This document shows positions 1 to 11,423 of a stretch of 64,000 nt of DNA, in pieces (within the stretch, counting starts at the first letter, position 1; every line of letters starts with the position of its first letter). The stretch covers positions 98,301,501 to 98,365,500 of the forward strand of contig JADMNL010000028.1 of the NCBI GenBank assembly GCA_016271365.2, in the 5' to 3' direction. Source of the DNA: Neoceratodus forsteri (Eukaryota > Chordata > Ceratodontiformes > Ceratodontidae). Both the position numbers and the translations under genes were made by a program. A model generated the notes under the pieces. That model did not search any database and had not been told where the DNA came from. It worked only from the letters and a program-made list of their open reading frames with translations.

Positions 1-480
1 CCCTTGGCAAACAATCGACAATGCAAGGAGCTCTGCAATGAGGGGTCGCCTCCGCTTTCGCAATGACGCAGGCGGCCCCTGATTGCAGTGGCTATTTTTA
101 GAAGTTGGTGGGCACACTGGCTGAACTAGTGTCAGCAGCAGCATGCCACGGCATTGGGGAAGCGGACAAGCCTTTTAAGGCTGTGGGGGCATTGGCACAA
201 CAGTGCCGCACTCCACAACCTGCTTTGGAGAAAGCTGCCGTAATATGTTTCTTGTACATGCGCATAATCAACATAATAAAATAAGTGTATAAAGGGAAGA
301 GCCACTGACTAAAGGGAGAAATGTGTGAAATAAACTCTGGGTCTATTGAAGCTTGTAAAAGGACAGTCTGTTAGGATTATGGAGATGCACAACAGGTTCA
401 TGAGGGATTGCAGGGCTGTGGAGGAGGAACACAGCAAAGATGTGACTTAAGAAAGGGGTCCCATTTCACATGATAGATAT
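1..480. other. Unassigned sequence at window start
   Basis: No gene is visible. The first 190 bases (GCAATGAGG, ATTGCAG, then a GGTGGG...AGTGTCA stretch) loosely resemble 10030-10180, so both may be copies of one old repeat. From about 300 the sequence grades into what may be the 3' flank of the L1-like remnant. Confidence 0.3.
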
Positions 481-2430
481 CCAAATTTCTAGTAGAGGTA
501 AAGGATAGCCTTTCAAAAGAGCCAATTTAGATAAAGCCGAAAGCCAGAAGAGCATCGCTAAACATCAGGGACAGTCCTTTCTCCTCCATTACTGCTGCAA
601 GGATCTAGTACTGTAAAGGCTTAGGCAATGTAGAGATGCAGTTTACGGGCGTGAAATACAAATCTTGATGAGAAGTTGGAATGGATGAGTTCAGCATTCT
701 GGGGCAGTGCATCAAAATGGTTTGCCACCACTTAGTGAGTTTAGGGCAACTCCAGAGTACATGTAGAAGTGCCGCATCCGGCTGGGAGCAACGCCAACAA
801 GCTGAGTGTGGTGGGGCCACGGACCATAAAACCTGGGAGTTTTGTACCACCTGTGGAGAATCTTGAGTTGAATAAGGTGACTTTTAACATCCCTGTACAC
901 TAAATGCGCCATATGAATTGTATCAGTCCATTGGGAGGGGTATATCAAGTGTCCTTGTTATAATTCCCACCCCGCTTTACATGATTGAAGGATATCTGGA
1001 TGAGTTTCCTGAATGGTAGCATAGGTCCTGCTCCTCCATCCTCTAGAGCTCGGGAGGCTGTGAAGAGATGTGACAATGACCAAGGATGTTGTGGGGTGAG
1101 GCTTTGCATAAGACTGAAGAGTGGCTCATATTTATAGGTATCACCAGAAATCAGTGTATAGTAAACCTGCTTTAAGTTTTAAGAGCATGTTAGAGTGTGG
1201 AAGCTAAAGGTCAGCTATCATGTGTGACTTTTATTACCAAATGGGCCACCAACCAGATTTACCATCGAGTAAGATATTAGGGTTACACCAGAGACAAGTA
1301 AACTGGCTAGGGGTACTCTTAGTGGTCAGGGGACAGTGGTGAGAGATACACACTTGTCCTAAGCTTGCAACACGGCTGACAAAAAGGAGTATGCCGAGAT
1401 TGGTGTGGAGGGTTTACACTCCAGTAAAATGCTCACGCACAGGACCGCTGTGACATGAGTTTCAACCTCACCCATTGTGACATGGAAGGAAAAAGGATAG
1501 ACCATCTGAAAGCTTGTACCAGATGATAAGCTAGTGTACAGCCCTACAATGGGGCTAAAACTGCCATTGTGCCAATCTGCCTGAGTTTTTGCCTTAGCTG
1601 GGAGGTTTACTGTCCCAGAGAAAATTACTTAAAAGCATGCTCTGTCTTAATAAATATTTTATTGGGTATGGAGAGTGGAAGATTGTTGAAGAGGTAAGAA
1701 AATTTAGCAAAGTAAGCATCCAGATAGCCTCCATCTTCCCCATACGGTAAGGTGAAGCTTTGCCAATGCCAAAGGTCACAGTCTCGAGACATTAGGAGAG
1801 GGAAACATTCACTGAGACCAAATGTTCCCATTTAGAAGTTATCCAGATTCCCAGATATTTGAAACCGCCACCCGCCCATGTGATCAGAAAACTGGTACCG
1901 CCATCACTATGGCAGCGGTCACCGGGGGTGGGGGGTAGTTTTGTCAAAGCTGACAGACCAGAAAGAGACACAAATTCTGACAAGATGGACAGAAGTTGGG
2001 GAGCAAAATGTCAGGAGTATCAAGATGAGTAACAGGTCATCCACGTATGTATGAACTAAGTAACAGGAGCCACTGACAGTAATACTTACCATGAATAGTA
2101 GGGTTGGCAAGTAACTTCCTGGATAAGGACTCCTAATGCCAGGAGAAATAAGAGAGGAGATAAGAAGCAACCTTGAGGGGTGCTCCGCTGGAGAGTGAAG
2201 GGTGAGGACAGCAACTGACTGGTGAGTAAAACCACTGAAGGAGCATTATACAGTGTATGCATCCACTTTCAGAAATACAAGCCAAAGCCATACAAGTCCA
2301 AAACACTGTGAAGATAATCCCATTCTACAGAATTAAAAGCTTTGCAAACAGCAACGGAAAGGGTAGCCATGGGAGTGGGGGTACTGCAGACTGTTATATT
2401 CCTGTGAACTACATAGCCCAGGATGTGTTG
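480..2430 (-). pseudogene. L1/Tx1-like LINE ORF2 remnant (RT to C-terminus)
   Basis: Read on the minus strand, this is the reverse transcriptase and C-terminal part of an L1-type ORF2, broken into several frames. From 2350 downward one sees AKAFNSVEWDYL (RT motif A region), then RSTPQG CFLSPLLF near 2180-2120 (the RQGCPLSPLLF block), then TYVDDLLL near 2050-2025 (catalytic YxDD with its aspartates kept). FKYLGIWI follows near 1860, and YLFNNLPLSIPNKIF near 1690. The C-terminal LHRWYKTP...CWRC...LLHVLWSCPK block lies at 880-730. The order and spacing match L1 elements. The 5' half of ORF2 and all of ORF1 are missing, so the copy is 5' truncated near 2430. Several stops and frame changes make it inactive. 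The L1/Tx1 class is confident, the subfamily is not known. Confidence 0.8.
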
Positions 2431-2434
2431 TATG

Positions 2435-3630
2435 GCTCAAGTGAGATGATGTCATAGTGAAGATTGAAAAGATAGTAATAAAGGGTAATGGTGGATTGTT
2501 AGCAACCCATGCTGCTGCCTGTTGTTTTGTATTCCATCTTATAAAATGGCAAGAAAAATCTAGAAATCTCATTGGCCAAGACAGATCAGCTGACCTTACA
2601 TTAATTCTCTGTATACGCACAGTCATCCTGGTCCTAAACCACATTACACAATGAGCAGATCAGTCTTCCTTCAACCAGAACTATCTTCCATCAGTCTCCC
2701 TACAACCAGACTTGATCTTCCACCACAAACATGGCCGCAACTCTTTACACTGTAGAAACCTTCAACTGGGCCTTAAAATTAAAAAATTATCTTAAATATA
2801 AAATAAAACAAATTAATTAAATGTTGTTTACCAGATTGTCACACTCTCCTTACACAAATAAACAAATTAGAAACATTAAGTATTGTTTATAGTTTTCATT
2901 ACAACTGTTTGTTTACTAACAGTGAGAAACCCCTTCTATCTTTACCTGTTCATCAGGAAATCTTCTGCTTTCCTGACAAGTGAGATAATTGAGTCTCTGG
3001 TTCTAAAACAGGCTTTTGTTGTCCATGTGTACAGAATGTTAGTAAAGAACATTCTGCTAGTAGAACTGAGCAGAATTTTGAATCCCTTATTCCATGGTAA
3101 ACACTCCATGATAAACATGCTGTTTCTTGAATGTGGGAAACACAGAGGGAAAAAAGAGAATGAAGAAGGTAAGCAATAATACTATCTAAACAAAGAGAAA
3201 GGTGGTAAATGACTCACCCTTCTGTTTAGCTTTTAGGACAGAGCAAGCAGTTCATGATGCTGTCAGTGAGTTTGGCAGTTTTGAACCACGCCATGCTTGC
3301 AGCACTGGGGAACTGAGAAGCCTCTGTTATGGCTTCCTTTAGTTTTGTCTACAGAGTGAGGAGAATTAAATAAAATAAGGGGCAATGAGTCATACTTAGA
3401 ATGAGAAACAGCATTTGTGAATTGTTGTGGCTGGCAGGGAATATGAAGCTTATGGGCAGGGGAGGCACAAACTGCATAACACTACTTTAATCTAGCACCA
3501 ATAGGCGGAAGGACTATTTTATGTTAAAAGCACAGGTTCACTTACATTTTATTTATTTAAAAATGTGTTTAAAAATAAAAAAACTGCTTCTAATAATAAT
3601 AAGGACATTTATAGGCATAATAGACACTCC
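2435..3630. other. AT-rich stretch without recognised features
   Basis: About 1.2 kb with no recognisable coding sequence. 2760-2880 is very A/T rich. The only reading frame of note (2883-3179, plus, 98 codons) has no motif I recognise and an unremarkable composition, so I treat it as chance. Confidence 0.4.
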
Positions 3631-3633
3631 GGA

Positions 3634-3747
3634 GGTTGTGCATTAGTGGGATTACCGCACTCCTAGGGATGACCGCACTCAGACTTTGGCCTTGTGCCTC
3701 ACTATGCCCCTAGGTGTGCGGGTTATCACACCGTAATGCACACCCCA
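3634..3747. mobile_element. Short fold-back (palindromic) MITE-like element
   Basis: The left arm starts GGTTGTGCATTAGTGGGATT and continues into ACCGCAC and CCTAGGG. The right arm, read in reverse complement, starts GGGGTGTGCATTACGG and continues through TGATAACCCGCAC to CCTAGGGG. The two arms of roughly 35-40 bases therefore pair with a few mismatches around a short centre. No duplicated target site is obvious. The superfamily is unknown. Confidence 0.5.
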
Positions 3748-3879
3748 TCATGTCTTATTGCTCACAAGTAAATATATTACAGTTTCTGGCAATGGGTGGT
3801 GATTTTTCTTGAAAGGAGTGCCTGTCAAAAAGAAAACTGGACACTATAACACCATATGGCTCAGACTGGAAGAATTTCA

Positions 3880-4020
3880 GAGCTTGAGGAGACAAAAGAA
3901 GATTTTGATTCATATCTGGAGAGTTCTGAAATGTGGATGGATGCAAATGAGACAGTAGTGCAAAAACAGGTAAGTGTTTTCCTGTCGGTATTGGACCCCA
4001 AACTTATGGACTGCTGAAGA
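3880..4020 (+). pseudogene. Gypsy-like LTR retrotransposon gag fragment
   Basis: The plus-strand frame around 3895-4016 reads EDFDSYLESSEMWMDAN and then KQVSVFLSVLDPK before a stop. This resembles the start of the gag capsid in vertebrate Ty3/gypsy elements, where a W/F-x-x-Y-x-E-R-L segment is followed by a conserved LLSVxGPxTY block. Only about 45 codons are visible, and no polymerase or LTR was seen nearby. The call rests on short motifs, so confidence is moderate. Confidence 0.45.
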
Positions 4021-4031
4021 ATTTAAATCCC

Positions 4032-4100
4032 ACTGCCCCCACTTGCATACTGTGTGACCCTGAGCAATTCACTTAACTTCCTTGTGCTCCCAGGTCACAC
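4032..4100 (+). repeat. MIR/CORE-like SINE fragment
   Basis: CTGTGTGACCCTGAGCAATT, followed by CACTTAACTTCCTTGTGCTCCCA, closely follows the conserved region of MIR-type tRNA-derived SINEs (consensus CTGTGTGACCTTGGGCAAGT, then CACTTAACCTCTCTGTGCC). Only this short block is recognisable. It directly abuts the gypsy-like gag scrap. Confidence 0.5.
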
Positions 4101-5180
4101 CTGGAAACAAGCTTCTGCTTAGTGCACCCTTCCTAGTTAAACAATTCACCTTTCCCTTAATAGCCTCATAAAAAAAATAATAGGCAATCCATTTGCATGT
4201 GGCTCAGATTCTGGCCATTATATATGCCCAAACCACTGATAAGTGCAGAACTTTTCAATTTTATCACTGGGATAAAAATAAGACAGTGAAGCAATAGTGG
4301 ATTATATTTGAGCCTTAAAGCAACATTCTACAAACTGCGAGTGTATAGCTTTTATGAGAGAAGCACTCAGAGGTAGATTAGTGTGTGGTTTAAAAAAGTG
4401 AATCAATACAAAAACACCTACCTTTGGAAAAGGACCTGACTTTCAGTCTGCTTCCAGAAACTGCATTAGGAAATGGCCTCAAAAGTGCACAGGAGCTGGC
4501 AGGGAGGTTGCAGTTCCGTGCTGTACATAAAGTGTAGGGTCGCGCTGCTGCTGCAACTAAACAGTCCCCAGTAGTAAACATGCTGAAAAGGAGGCAACAC
4601 CAGAGCACACTGAGGGGGGAGAATACAAATATGGGAAGGCAGCAAGCTTGTGATAGGTGTGGCAGGATGCATTCAGCTAGCATCCGCAAATTTAACAAGC
4701 ATTTGACAATGCCAATGTTGTCTTGCTGGTGTTGGCATTGGTAGTGCAGGAGTTAAGAGAGATGGCTAATAGAAATAGCAGTGAAGTACAGAACAGACAT
4801 CAACCCCACCCACTCTGCAGAGAGTGACAGGCATTGGGGTAAGCGCTTGGGCCGCTGGCCATAACGCCATGCTATTTCACCCCTACCTGCAGAGTCTGAC
4901 AAGTGCTGCGCTAAAATCTTGGGGGCCTGCCTTATGCTCACCCCATTTCATAAGTATGTACGTTGAGATGGGTGCAGCATAGAGAATGGGTTGAACTTTG
5001 GGACTGAAGAGTCCAAGGCACACCTTGCTGTCTTGCTTGTCAGTGGCTGCAGGGGTAGGGTGGAGGACCAATGGTGTGAGCAGTACAGCAGACAATCCAA
5101 AGACACACCCCTGATGCCTGTTAGTCTGTACAGGGTGGGACTTAATGGTTAGAAACCAATGCCATAACACCATAACACTC
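4100..5180. other. Unassigned sequence
   Basis: No gene or repeat family is recognised in this kilobase. Reading frames of up to about 110 codons occur on the minus strand but carry no motif, so I do not call them genes. Confidence 0.4.
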
Positions 5181-5527
5181 CAAATTTTAAACATGGCATT
5201 TTTGTGACCCCACCTCATGTAAGCATTTGGGACCTGTGCTCAAGAACAGTGTCCCTGTGATTTTGTTAATCTGTCTCAACATTGATTTCCCACAGTGACC
5301 GGCTCATTCTGCACCACATTAAAATCTCAGCTGCACCATTGATAAGGAGGTGTGAAGAGATGGCAATGTTGAAAATCTGGAGTGAAAATATTAAACATTC
5401 TTGAAGTCACGAGCTGTAGGAAAACTGCACATCACACGCCGTAACATTGTCATTTAGTGAAATTATTTCAACAAATTTTAACATAGCCATTTTGGGACCT
5501 CTGCTCATGAACAGTGGTACTATGATT
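5180..5527. repeat. Satellite array, left part (about 290 bp monomer)
   Basis: TTGGGACCTGTGCTCAAGAAC at 5227 and TTGGGACCTCTGCTCATGAAC at 5491 mark successive units, about 265 bases apart. Each unit also contains TTTCCCACAGTGACC, a run related to AAAATCTGGAGTGAAAATAT, and an AAATTTTAACAT-type segment before the next unit. The unit that starts at 5491 is cut at about 5527 by the CR1 insertion and resumes at 8447. Confidence 0.8.
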
Positions 5528-8446
5528 ATGATTGTGAGAAGTCAGTAGGGAGCAGGACAGGGGTAAATGCAGAAAAGGCAGTAAGGACAGGATGGGGCTA
5601 AAAGGTAAGACCATAAAAAAAAAATGGAAGGTGATGAGTACCAATGCCCGCAGTCTGTGTAACAAGCTCCCTGAACTAGTGGCCTTGATGGAAGAGGGAT
5701 GCCTGGATATTGTGGCAGTCACTGAAACATGGTACACAGAGAACCATGACTGGGATGTCAACATACCAGGATACACAGTCTACATGAGGAACAGGGTGGT
5801 AAAAGAGGAGAGTAGCTCTCTATATAAGGGAAGGGATTAAAGCAACAGAACTAAAGAGTAAACAGGAAGTTGATGAGTCACTGTGGGTCACCCTGAGGCA
5901 GGAAATGGCACCCAATCCACATGGGGGCTGTATACAGACCCCATCTCAGGGAGGAAATGGACAAGGAAATGATAGAAGCTTCCTTAAAACGGCAGAAAAG
6001 AGGAGATATTGTTGATGGGGACCTGAATATGCTAGATGTTAACTGAGTACCTTACTGCAGGCGCATCCAAGAGCGTGGTCATTCTTGATGTCCTACAGGG
6101 GCATGCCTCAGAGAGCTGGTGTTGGAACCCACTTGGGAGGAGCAATCTTAGACCTGGTACTCTCAAATGGGGAAGGAGAAAGGATCTCAGATTTAGAAGT
6201 GAGTAGCCATATCTGGGAATAAGTGACCACGTAAACAGTGTGGTTCACAATAAACACAGCCATAGAATCAAGCCATACAAAAACAAGAGTATTGGACTTT
6301 AGGAAGGCTGACTTTGGGAAAATGAGAGGGTGCCTCAGAAAAGCACTAGCAAACAGGCAAGAAGGAGGATGGAGGAACAATGGGGCATACTCAAACAGCC
6401 ATCGGAGAGGCAACAGGCCTTGTGTGAAGCAAATCAACAAAACAACATGAACTAAAAAACACTATGGTTCTCAAAAGAGGTGGAAGGAAGGTTAAGGAGA
6501 AAAGGATAGCATTCAGGAAATACAAGGAAACACAGAAGGAGCAGGACAGAGAACTTTATCAGTTAAAGCAGAAGGAGGCAGGAAGGCAGTCAGAATAGCA
6601 AATTCACAAACTGAGGAAAAGATAGCCAACTCTGTTAAGAAGGGGATAAACCTTTATAGGTACATTAGGGAGCGAAGAAAGACCAAGGGAGGGATACAGA
6701 GACTTAATAAAGGGAGGGAATGGGAAGAGGGTGACAGTGAAAAGCAGTAATACTGAACTAATATTTCTGCTCAGTATTCACAACGGGAGAGGAGGGGAGG
6801 TACTTAAACCAAACATGAGAAACACTCTGAATAGGGGGGTCAATACCAGTCCATTCACAGAAGAAAGGGTTTTGAAAGAACTCTTGAAACTGAGGGTGAC
6901 AAAGCAATGGGGCCTGATGGAATTCACCCAAAAATTCTAAAAGAACTAAGGGTAGAACTAGTAACGCCACTGGCTACTCTCTTTAACAAATCATGGGAGG
7001 ATGGGGTGGTACCTGAGGACTGGAGGAGGGCAAATGTGATTCCACTTCAAAAGTGGGAGCAGGGCAGAGGAGGAAACTACAGATCAGTTAGTTTGACCTC
7101 AGTGGTAGAGAAATGATGGAATCACTTCTGAAGGAAAGAATTGTTGAGTACCTAGAGGCCAGTGGGGCACAGGACCCAAGGTAGCATGGTTTCACAGCAG
7201 GAAGGTCATGTCAGATGAACCTAATAGATTTCTTTGACTGGGTGACCAAAGTAGCAGACCAGGAGGGGCTGTGGATATGGCCTACCTAGATTTTAGCAAG
7301 GTATTTGACACAGTCTCACACAAAGATTAATATACAAGTTAGCCAGCCTTGGAGTGGGTCCCAAGGTGGTAGCCTGGATAAAAACTAGCTGGACAACAGG
7401 ACGTAAAGGGTAATAGTAAACGAGTCCACAGTGAAGAAAGGAGGGTAATTAGCGGGTACCGCAGGGTCGGCATTGGAACGGTCCTCTTTAATGTCTTTAT
7501 ATGACATTGGAGAGCACTTGGAAGGAAAAGTATGTCTCTTTGCAGATAAACAAAGATCTGCAACAGGGTTGATACACAAGGTGGGGTGGAAAGGATGAAA
7601 AGGGACTTGGCAAGGTTGGAGGAATGGTCAAATATATGGCAGCTAAGATTCAATGCAAAGAAGTGCAAAGTAATGCATCTGGGAAACAAGAACCCAGGGA
7701 AAGAGTACACAATGGGAGTGAGTTAATAACAACAACAAAAATCGAAAGAATCCTAGGAGTAATTATATCAGATGACCTAAAGGTGGGCAAGCAATGGAGA
7801 AGGCAGTTTGGAGGGCTGGGGGGATACTGGGATGCGAGGGAGAGGCATCAACAGTAGAAAACAGGAAGTTGTTATCCCTCTGTACAGACAGTTGGTAAGA
7901 CCCCATCTGAGTACTGCGTGCAATTCTGGAGACCCCATCTCCACAAAGACATAGACAGAGTGGAGGCTGTTCAGAGGAGGGACACAAAATGGTGCAGGGT
8001 CTGCACCAGAAGACATATGAGACGAGACTAAAGCAGCTTAATATGTATACCTTGAGGAAAGGAGGAGAGGGGACATGATAGAAACTTTCAAGTATCTCAA
8101 AGGAATTAACAAAGTACAAGAGGGTAGCATCATTCAGAAGAAGAGATGTGCAAGAACAGGAGCACAATCTGAAGATAGAGAGGGACGGCTCAGAGGTAAT
8201 GTTAGAAAGTCTTTTTTCACAAAGAGGGTTGTGGATGCATGGAACAGCCTTCCTGAGGAGGTTGTGGAGTCAGGAACAGTGGAGAATTCAAGAATGCATG
8301 GGACAGACATAAGGCAATTCTAGTGGGGCTAGGAGGAAGTAAGTTGTTGATAACTAGAATATGCAGCTTATCCATCAGGTAGGAAATGGGCAGACTAGGT
8401 GGGCCAAGCAGTCCTTATCTGCCATCAAATTCTATGTTTCTATGTT
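5528..8446 (+). mobile_element. CR1 LINE inserted in the satellite
   Basis: A plus-strand CR1-type LINE of about 2.9 kb. It begins in the endonuclease (ARSLCNKLPELVALMEE, then DIVAVTETWY and NIPGYTVYMRN near 5640-5790). It continues through an RT with GPDGIHPKILKEL (6907) and VPEDWRRANVIPLQK (7009), and a YLDFSKVFDTVSH-like motif near 7280-7320. FAD near 7540 takes the place of the catalytic FADD. The C-terminal block with FFTKRVVDAWNSLPEEV lies at 8214-8262. The element ends at 8445 with AAATTCTATGTTTCTATG, the characteristic CR1 3' end. ORF1 is absent (5' truncation), and many stops and frameshifts are present. Removing this segment rejoins the interrupted satellite unit, which fixes both boundaries closely. 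Confidence 0.9.
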
Positions 8447-9480
8447 AATCTGCCCTGAACGTTGATTTCCCACAGCGACCACGCTGAAGCACCACATGTG
8501 AAACTACATTTTGGGCAGGATGTGGCAAATGACAGCTGTACTGTTCATAAGAAGGTGTGCAAAAATGACACTGTTGAAAATCTGGAGTTAAAATATTACA
8601 AATTTTCAAAGTTACGACTGTGCATGGACACTGCGCAATGCATGCTTGTAACATAGTCATTTTATGGAATTTTTTCACCAAATTTTCAATATAGACATTT
8701 TGGGACCTCTGCTCATAAACAGTGTTATTGTGATTTTTCTTATTTGTTCTGAACATTGTTTCCTTACAGTGATTGTTTACCGCGCTACCGGGTTGTACGA
8801 AAACACAGTTCAGGTAGGATGAAAATGAAAGCTATACTGTTCATAAGGAGGAGTGAAAATGGCAATGTTGAAAATCTGGAGTGAAAATATTACAAATATG
8901 CGGATTACTGAGGGTGTGTGGAAACTGCGAACGCACGCTCATAGCATAGTCTTTTAATGGACTTTCATCACTAAATTTTCAACATAGGCATTTTAGGACT
9001 TCTGCTCATGAACAGTGTCACTGTGATTTTCTTAATCTGTCCCGAATACTGATTTCCCACAGTGACCGCGCTATTCTGTGCCAGAAGTGCGAAAACACAT
9101 TTCAGACAGGATGTGAAAATGACAGCTGTACTGTTCATAAGGAGGTGTGGAAAATGCCAATGTTGAAAATCTGGAGTGAAAATATTACAGATTTGCGAGG
9201 TTAGGAGTGTGCGTGGAAAATGCGTACGCACACTAGTAAAAGTCATTTTTTATTTTTTCACCAAATTTGCAGCATAGGCTTTTTGAGAGCTGACCTCATG
9301 AACAGTGGCACTGTCGTTTCATTAATCATTCCAAAAGGTGATTTTGTGCAGTGACTGCAAAATCACCTTCGGGACCAAATAACGCATGACTGAATTTATG
9401 AGGAGGTTCCAATAACCCCATGTTGAAAATTTGGAGCCAAAATTCCCCAAATTGCCCCAGATATACCAAAGTTGAAAAAA
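8447..9480. repeat. Satellite array, right part (about 290 bp monomer)
   Basis: This continues the array interrupted by the CR1. Unit landmarks GCTCATAAAC (8711), GCTCATGAAC (9004) and CCTCATGAAC (9294) are 293 and 290 bases apart. Each unit repeats CTGTACTGTTCATAAGGAGG-type and TTGAAAATCTGGAGTGAAAA-type segments. The last unit (after 9283) is more diverged and fades near 9480. I see no long reading frame in the monomer. Confidence 0.85.
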
Positions 9481-9770
9481 GCCTATTTATGCCATTATAC
9501 AGCTTTCGGCATTTCTTCAGTTCACGGTTAGCTTTGAAGAGTGCAGATGTCTTCCTAGTCCATCAAGATCATCTCGCCAGGCCCGGAGGTATGGGGTGAG
9601 GGAGGTGGGAATGAGGGTGGGTGCGGGTTGTGAGGGGCTGCAGACAGCTAGGGACCATTTCTACTTAACAGGGTAAAAAAAATAAACATCATGGGAAGGT
9701 TTTCTTTTAACAGGTACTTTTGACACTGGGGTGGGCCCAGCATACCACCTGCATGTTTTGGGGTGAGGGG
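9480..9770. other. Unassigned sequence
   Basis: This stretch is G-rich in its second half (GGTGAGGGAGGTGGGAATGAGGGTGGG near 9594). No gene is visible. Confidence 0.35.
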
Positions 9771-9771
9771 A

Positions 9772-9965
9772 CTGGAGCCAATGGGGATTGGACACCCTTC
9801 AGCAAATAAAAGGTGTTGGGGGATGATACCGAGGCGATTGGGCACACCCCTCAGCAAACAACTGGCATGGGACATGATGCCAACGGGGATCGGGCTTCCT
9901 GTCGGCAAATTAACTTAGGAGGGGCATGATGATGCCGAGCAGAATGTGGGCACCCCGGCGTTGGC
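9772..9965. repeat. Minisatellite, about 52-57 bp units, 3.5 copies
   Basis: Each unit starts GCCAA(T/C)GGGGAT(T/C)GG or a close variant (9777, 9829, 9881, 9937), continues with CACCCCTCAGCAAA, and ends in GGGATGAT or GGCATGAT. The units are diverged but clearly in register. Confidence 0.6.
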
Positions 9966-10430
9966 TTTTCTGGGGACTGTCGAGGCAAACAGCACAGCCC
10001 TGCCATGTCTGATTGAAATGTTACACCAGGAAGGCACGCCCTACAATGAGGTGGAGCTCCCTCATTGCAGCTGACTAAAACATTTTAAGTCGGTGGAGTA
10101 CGCTTTTGCACTACTGTCATAGACAGCGTGCAATCTAGTCGTGCCATGGGCTGACCCCCAAAAAGCAGTGGTGCCACACTGGCCTGTCTGACAACGCCTC
10201 AAAACCTACTATTCTAAAGTTATCAGAAGATGTTTCTTAAGCACGCTAAGATAACACATAAAATGGAAATTCCATGAGTGTCTCAAAATTGGGCATATTG
10301 TATGCTGCTGTGAAAACAGGAGGGCACCAGTTGTAGTACACTGTGTGGAGGAGAGTTTGGAGGTAAATAACACTGATGAACGTGACTGTTTTGGACTATT
10401 TACAGTGTACACAGCAAGTGAAACAGGGAA
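9966..10430. other. Unassigned sequence
   Basis: No gene is visible. 10030-10180 loosely resembles the first 190 bases of the window. Confidence 0.35.
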
Positions 10431-10431
10431 A

Positions 10432-11423
10432 ATAGAATTTGCCAGCAGATAAGGACCCTTTGGCTCACCTAGTCTGCCCATTTTTCCCTACCTATATTAT
10501 CACCACAGATCCTACCTGATCTCTGGCCCATTCACCCCCTCCCCTCCCTTTTGCTAAGATTTCCTTATGCCTATCACATGTATTCTTGAACCACACCACT
10601 ATTTTCGCTCCCACAACCACAACTGGAAGACTGTTCCAGGAATCCACCACTCTTTCTGTGAAGAAGTTCTTCCTCACATCTCTCATGAATCTACCCTCCA
10701 GCTTCTCATCATACTCCCTTGTCCTTGAACACTTTTTTCTGAAAAATGCTTCCCTTTTTGTACTTTGTTTACCCCTGAGGTATTTAAAGAGTACCTTTCT
10801 TAATTCTAAAACATGAAGCAGGGAGCTCCTCCAGGCTGTTTGCACATTTTTTTATATGCCCCCAAGAAGGGAAGGTTGTGATTTGCCCCAAGGGCTGGCT
10901 GCATGATCCTTTCAACTTCCTCACTCTCTGATCCTCCCTGCACTCCAACATTTTCCGCATCTTTATAGAATTGACACCGGAGGTGCCTCCATTCACTTGA
11001 ATGGGCGTCTTTTCAGTGTGATTTCCCAATTTTAAATGGGGTTTGGCACCTATTGATGCCAGAGTTCAACTAACAACCGCCTTGTTAGTTGAACCCTGGT
11101 ATTTATAGGTACCAAAGCCCGATTTAAAATCAGGAAATCACATTTGAAAAGACGCCCATTCAAGTGAATGGAGTGCACCTCCGCTTGACCTATAAAGACG
11201 CCACCAAACGTCATAGCACAGATAATAGGGGCGGATCAGAGAGTTAGGAGTGGAAAGGGATCATGTCTAGCCCCTTTGGGGCAAATTATGATCCTTCCAC
11301 TCCTTTGGTGGCTATATAAAATGTGCAAACAGCCTGAGGAGCTTGATGTAAGGGAGCTCCCTGTTTCAAGTTTTAGAATTAAAAATATTAAGAAAGGTGC
11401 TTTTTAAAGGTCTCTATCACATC
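10432..11423 (-). mobile_element. CR1 3' fragment (minus), split by a palindromic element
   Basis: The minus strand encodes the CR1 C-terminus: KCSRTREYDEKLEGRFM, FFTERVVDSWNSLPVVVVGA and WFKNTCDRHKEILAKGR between 10770 and 10540. The 3' end lies near 10432 (plus strand reads AGTCTGCCCA and GATAAGGACC, the usual reverse complement of a CR1 tail). The CR1 text is interrupted at GAGGTATTTAA (10787) and resumes at TTAAAGGTCTCTATCACATC (11404-11423), after which it stops. The copy is therefore 5' truncated only 16-20 bases beyond the inserted element. Confidence 0.85.
10788..11403. mobile_element. 616 bp palindromic (fold-back) DNA element inserted in CR1, TTAA-flanked
   Basis: Nearly the whole segment is one large inverted repeat. 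The left end is AGAGTACCTTTCTTAATTCT and the right end, reversed, is AAAGCACCTTTCTTAATATT. Both arms continue through AACAGGGAGCTCC or CAGGGAGCTCC, CAGGCTGTTTGCACAT, TCACTTGAATGGGCGTCTTT and TTCAACTAACAA, with only a short centre near 11065-11092. The arms are roughly 270-300 bases. It is flanked on both sides by TTAA (or TTTAAA), and joining the flanks restores the CR1 text GAGGTATTTAAAGGTCTC. A TTAA target is typical of piggyBac- and Kolobok-type transposons, but with no transposase visible the superfamily is inference. Confidence 0.85.

Noticed and set aside
3960..3975. CAG|GTAAGT at 3968 as an exon-intron junction following a coding frame
   Set aside because: The upstream frame reads as gypsy gag and continues in frame through the putative donor into KQVSVFLSVL, so a splice site is not needed.
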